From NCBI GenBank assembly GCA_902729315.2, contig LR746276.1:126501-190500 (forward strand): a DNA stretch of 64,000 nucleotides, in the 5' to 3' direction. The notes beneath the pieces were generated by a model. That model did no database searches and had not been told where the DNA came from. It saw nothing but the letters and a program-made list of their open reading frames with translations. Position numbers and translations under genes: made by a program. Of the stretch, positions 59,101-64,000 are shown piece after piece. This DNA comes from Spirodela intermedia. Lineage: Eukaryota > Streptophyta > Magnoliopsida > Alismatales > Araceae. Positions within the stretch are counted from its first letter, which is position 1. The number at the start of each line of letters is the position of its first letter.

Positions 59101-62100
59101 TCCATCAGGATCCTCTTCGGTTATTCATTCGGATTACCCACCTTTGCATCCGTCCAGTTCAGGTGTAATTCCTTCACATTCATCAGAAATTTCGTTTGAT
59201 AAGCAGGAAGTCAGCTCATCATCTCCAGATCCAGGGGATTGGGATCCTAATTATAGGTACTATTATGTTTAAAGAATTTTCTGTTGCATGTCTAGGTTTT
59301 ACTCTAAGGCCCGGATTATACCATATTATGACTTGGTGAAAACATTTTCTAACATCATTGTTGAGCTGCATCTACCTAATCTTTCTTGAAGAAATATGCT
59401 ACAAAATAAGGCCACTTGGTAGAAAAAAAGGCGCTGTTCTGGATCTTGTACTTTTACATGAAAAGAGGTTTCCAGTACGAAAATCAGATATAATTCATAA
59501 CTTTGCATTTTACTTGTAAACTATTATTGATTGTTGATTGTTGATTGTTGAATGTTCGCTGGAGTAGAAATGAACTTCTGGTTTCCCAGGATTGGTTGTC
59601 TTTTTGCTCAATTGTGTTCAAGAGGGAGAGAAACGAGATAATCATCATCTCCTTTTTCTTCATTTTTTAAAAAAACCGAATGCAACATAGTACCTGGAGG
59701 TATTAATTTGGTCCTAAAACAAGAGGTAATCCACAAAATATTAGAGAGCAGGAAAAATAAGACGTTAAGAAAGCACCTGTAAATTCAAAAATCGGTAAAT
59801 GGAATTTAATTATAGTCATGCCATTGCTGCGCACATGTACCTGTATGCAAATCGTTTTAATGTATTAATTTCGTCATTGATTGAATGACTGAGTGTGATA
59901 CTGTGATTCAATCATGAAGATTTATTTTCTCGTCTTTGGCGATGCATGTTTGATCAATACATTAAATTTTAGGGCATTCTTCCAATCTAAGATAACTTGT
60001 TCCCTTCATTTACTGGCCTTCAAATGTCGCAAAGATATGCTGTTCTTAGGTCCAACGACATCATTTTGAGCCTGAAACTTGACCCATGACACATGGCTCC
60101 TTCTCTGGATGGAAGCACATCAGCTAATGAAAGGAATATTTTCTTATTAGTGTGGACTTAACATTGGAAACATTCATTATGCATTCAGTCTTGTTGTTTG
60201 GGTATATATATCCACACACTTTTATTAGTCTGTTGATGATGTATGCGCATTCACAAATGTTCATGTTAGTGTGAATTTTGTTTAATTTCTCCAGTGATGA
60301 GCTTCTTTTGCAAGAAGATAATCCCGATGTGAGAAATCTGACCTCAGAAATTGCCAATGGGATGCACCTTGGACATGCGACAGACACTGCTGGTTTACCT
60401 GGTGGTGGTGTTAATTATAACTGGGGGCATAGTCACTACCGTCCGAGTTTTAACCTGTTTCCCTCAAATGAAAGGTATCTATTGTTTTCCTTGGTTCTCA
60501 AACTTTGAATTATTCATAATCTGTTGAAACCATCTAGAATGTGAGCACTTAGGATAACTTTGGCCGTTCTAGCCATGTTTATTTTTTGCTTGGAGCTATT
60601 CTTCATTATTAATGCATTGCCTATATCATTTGCTGACGTCTTTTTGTATAGAGATGCCAAGGATAGGTGATCAGTGATCGATTTTGTTTCATATAACAGA
60701 ATATGGACAGTGCGACCAGTATTTCACATAATGTGAAGAAAATGAATTGGTTGAGATAGAAACACCAATAATCAGATTGGTCTAGGTACACAATTACGTG
60801 GGTATGTTGTTGCACCACAGTAAATGATGCCCTAAAAACGCCTTACCAGAAATATAACAGAGTTGCATGAACACAAAATCAGTGAAAAAAAAGCTCATCA
60901 CTGGTGTAAACATGTTAGTGTTTGACACCTGGTTGGAATCAGCTAGTGTGGTCTCTAACAAAGCCTAACACTTGTTGGAAAGCTGTTCATCTGTTCTTGA
61001 AATGATGATTTGTCTATCTGAGAACGAAATGAATGGGCAAAGTTTTTAAAATTGATTTTTCATAGCATCGAATGATCTGGACCAACTACTGTCTTGGCAA
61101 TCCCCCATTCTTGAGGTGGATAAGGTGATGAAAAGGAAAGTGACAAAGACGAGATGGAGTAACAGATGAAAGACTGTAGGATTATGGACCTGGACACTGA
61201 AGCATTATTAGTACTGACGGCTATGCTGCGGCTGATATCCTGCCTCCCATGGAGCCCCTTTCAGCCTTGGGCTGCTGGGCTCGTTTCTGACATCAACTTC
61301 CACCAGCGCAGTTGACGACACATCTACATTGGTTTGTGTAATCTTATCCATGCTCCATGGTGAACAAAACCACATACAGACCATCCAGAGAGAAAAAGAC
61401 CTAGGCGGCATGGGAGGAGACATCGGGGCCCAAGTCACTGGGAACTATGTCTCTCTTGCCTTCAGTTTTTAGATGGGTGACACTAATTTATGAGGAATGA
61501 AGTCTAGAAATTTCGGCCATTTTAATGGATTCCGGTGGTGTTCGAAATGCCTAGATGTTTACTCATCAAATTCAGTAAAGCAGAACTTACGGCAGGGTCC
61601 GATTAAATATGGCTATTCTATAGCGTGTTTTCGAAAAAATGGCTGCATCGATGTGCACTCTTCTCTGGTGTTTTTCTTTTCAGTTCCCTTTTAATAGAAA
61701 CCAAGGGCTTGATCTGCGTTTTACATTAAAAGAGTTGTAGAATGCAAATGATACCCGAATTATGTCAAAAACATAATATACTGAGCCACTTTTGGCATCA
61801 ACAGCATGTAACCCTTCAGAATCCAAGGGTATCATACCTACATAATCCATTTGATCTTGAAAACCAAAGATTTCACACGTGTTCTTATCCTGGGCCTCTT
61901 TATGTTTTATTTGTCCTTTCTACGTACATGCTATGTTTGTCAAGATGTATCCACATTTTGATTAAGCCGTTTGTGACAACATTTCACACCCAAATGGTCC
62001 ACTTAGTGACTTTTTTGTCTGTGACAATGGATTTTGTTTCTGTTCTAGTCGTGGAGCGTTTCATTTACTAGAACCACGTGCAAGATTGGTTTTATCTAAC

Positions 62101-63741
62101 TAACAGCGTTTCATGGGATTACTTTGTGTTTTGCGTCTGTTTTTAGCCTGTAAGAGTTTCTTTCTCACCACATGATTATTATTTTTTTATTTGTCGCAGA
62201 AGAGATGAAATGTCTCAGTCATATTCGAATACAGATGGCCACCCCTCTTTGGTTCATGAGATGCACGCTGGTCATAATCGATTAAGCCGTTTTGGGCAAC
62301 AACCTCTTCATCGTTTTCAGCACATGCCGTCAACTTCCCTGCAAAGGAACAGGAGTCACCAGACGAGTCAGCTGATCAGACCCAATTTCAATACGGCAGA
62401 TTCTCGCTCTGCTGCGAACCAGGCATTTGGTGGTAGCACTTCGTGGGGTAAGATATCTTTCCATAAAGGCAGGCTTGATCGAAATTCCTAATATCATGCA
62501 GACAAAGTGCTAGTTGGCCTTGACTTGCTCATATGCTTGCTTTTCAGTTTTTTTTAAGTTCCCTTGCATGATTTTTTGGAATTAGCTGATGCCAGTTAGT
62601 CCCTAGTGAAATTGTTCCAGAAGAAAAGAAATCCTGTCACAGCAGTTCTGCTGCAAAGAGAGAAAAAGGAAGAAGTGAGTCTTTTTGGCTCCAATAGCCT
62701 GAATCAGGGATGGAGGGGAGACTGAGTGGTTCTTTATGCATCCTCTTAAATATCTTCTTTTACGTTTTTTTTCCCCCTTCTCTCAAGATGAGGATGAGGG
62801 ATGCTTGAAAATATTTGCAGTTGTACACAACGTTCATTTTTATTTCTTGAAGGATTTTGGCTCTCCAGATTGACTAATGTGATCGACCTGGATTCTGCCA
62901 ATCTGCATCAGCCAATATAATTCTCAGACCCATATTCCTTTAACCTTGCATAAGTCTACAGTTAATGGTTTGTTTATATTGCTGAAAATGTGGTTTTCTA
63001 TCGGTTAGCCTTAGCCAGGTGCCTGAGACATTAGATAATATTTCGTGTCTTTATGTTTCAAGCAATGATCAGTTATTTTAGTGTCACTCTCGATTGGCAT
63101 GGCTCTGATTGATCTTGTATTTCAATTAGTCAACTCACAGGGAAATCCGTGAATATGATGCATGAGTGATTTGATGTCATGCTAATTATCTTAAAACCAA
63201 ATGTACTGCAGGAAGCTGACTCAGAGGGGGGAGCCCCACTTTTGTGTTCCATGTTATGACCTTGGACGTGGAAATTGTCAGGGGATTGTGAACATCCTCC
63301 TGTGAAAAATTATTCATGATGGATGATGACGCTGCTTAATTTCATATGCGAGAGGGGGATTTCATAACCAAGATGTGTGGAGGACTATGCATCATGAAAA
63401 TTGAGGTACTTTGCTTGTCGAAACTTATTGGAGCAAGAATGCGTATATTTTTTTCCTCTACATAATAGAAGAATGGTTCGCCCTGAGCAACATTCACTTG
63501 AGATTCTGGAAATTAAAGCATAGAAACTATAGCCTATTCGCATGTCGGAATGAATATCCAATGAATACGGATTATTCCTTGTGCACTCTACTCTGTACTA
63601 CATTCATAGCTCTGGGGCCTAAGGATTTTGCGTAAAATCTGCCACTTATGCCAGTTTGAACTATTGATTATTGAGATGGCTTATTTTTTGTTTTAGCCGC
63701 CAGGCCCGTTTGAATCATCTTCTGGTAGAGGAAAAGGATGA
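51675..63741 (+). CDS. YAK1: YAK1 / DYRK-type dual-specificity protein kinase
   Basis: Plant YAK1 kinase (Arabidopsis At5g35980 type), acting in TOR-linked growth and stress signalling (established for Arabidopsis). Exons: 51675-51875, 53575-53768, 54509-54662, 54748-54857, 54960-55029, 55147-55229, 55332-55413, 55500-55540, 55713-55835, 57085-57235, 57312-57429, 57514-57596, 57696-57770, 58202-58276, 58424-59256, 60295-60474, 62200-62447 and a short last exon. All introns GT-AG with matching phases. Kinase marks: ILGHGTFGQVAKCW from about 138; Lys in YVAVKIIKNQ; HCDLKPEN 258-265; DFGSAC 282-287; YSYIQSRYYRSPE with the DYRK Y-x-Y Tyr near 296. Then a long Ser/Gly/Gln-rich tail. Last exon uncertain: 63704-63741 adds GPFESSSGRGKG (952 residues, close to Arabidopsis); 63212-63219 would end the protein after two residues. 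Confidence 0.94.
56058..56102. repeat. (CT)22 microsatellite inside YAK1 intron 9
   Basis: A pure CT run of about 45 bases in the 1.25-kb intron 55836-57084, about 220 bp after the donor. Confidence 0.92.
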
Positions 63742-64000
63742 TTAGGGCTTTCCTCTATTACCTGGTCTGCTATGTGGAATCTCAAACGGATAACAATCCC
63801 AAGTATCCTCCTTGTTCTTGTTGTTATTGTTCTTGGTTGAAAGAGGATTGAGGCAAATTTGGAGATTTGAGACAACATTTTTGGGGCGAATTTGTTCCCA
63901 TCTGGCAAATGTGAGCTCAGTAATCCATTCATATGATCATCTCAGATTCCCGGTAGAAGCATGGGAAGGCACCATTTCAGATCAGTTGACTGTCATTTTA
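63742..64000. other. YAK1 3' UTR / downstream DNA
   Basis: Follows the preferred YAK1 stop codon. Nothing recognisable was seen before the window ends. Confidence 0.4.

Noticed and set aside
61208-61438. Open frame inside YAK1 intron 16
   Set aside because: Neither strand matches the conserved YAK1 tail, and flanking exons 16 and 17 already join in phase without it.
1-64000. CRISPR arrays, rRNA genes, tRNA genes and known miRNA precursors
   Set aside because: No regularly spaced repeat array, rRNA sequence, convincing cloverleaf or familiar miRNA sequence was noticed when reading both strands by eye.

Overview
The window is nuclear DNA of a flowering plant. Its genes have spliced exons, chloroplast-targeted and PPR proteins, plant-only families (RUS/DUF647, CYP707A, BAHD, LEA_2) and Ty1/copia retrotransposons. 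Several genes are strongly GC-rich (RUS1, CYP707A, FAO, BAHD, LEA_2), while others are AT-rich (YAK1, the tRNA methyltransferase). This bimodality, together with abundant (GA)n/(CT)n microsatellites, suggests a monocot, probably not a grass. The species cannot be named from the sequence alone.

Layout. 1-1229 (+): last five exons of a plastid-type tRNA (guanine-N7)-methyltransferase, cut by the window start. 3051-3587: an element with 78-bp terminal inverted repeats. 3989-7379 (-): ROOT UV-B SENSITIVE 1 (RUS1), 7 exons, convergent with the methyltransferase and containing a GC-AG intron. 7.5-10.8 kb: AT-rich retrotransposon debris. 12034-14147 (-): CYP707A abscisic acid 8'-hydroxylase, 7 exons. 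14.3-20 kb: gene-free, moderate GC, microsatellite-rich and rich in TTGAC/ACGTGG motifs. 20-29.4 kb: AT-rich gene desert with a Sirevirus-like relic and two divergent copies of a 1.4-1.7 kb repeat in opposite orientation. 29382-32681 (-): long-chain fatty alcohol oxidase, 3 exons. 35499-39604: a copia element with both LTRs, primer-binding site and intact GACAC target-site duplication, but lacking gag, protease and the start of integrase. It lies between two diverged copies of a promoter-like segment. 40507-41178 (+): LEA_2/NHL membrane protein. 43312-44655 (+): PPR protein, 2 exons. 48656-50038 (-): BAHD acyltransferase. 51675-63741 (+): YAK1/DYRK-type kinase, about 18 exons, divergent from the BAHD gene.

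The genes do not form a pathway cluster. Shared themes are only general: CYP707A (ABA breakdown) and YAK1 (known in Arabidopsis to act in TOR/ABA-related growth control), FAO (wax and fatty alcohol metabolism) and BAHD (ester formation). No CRISPR array, rRNA or convincing tRNA gene was seen. I did not find a clearly novel multi-gene system. The most unusual items are the GC-AG intron of RUS1, the CT tracts in five of six CYP707A introns, the duplicated promoter segment around the copia element, and the GC-rich tandem-repeat leader inside that element.
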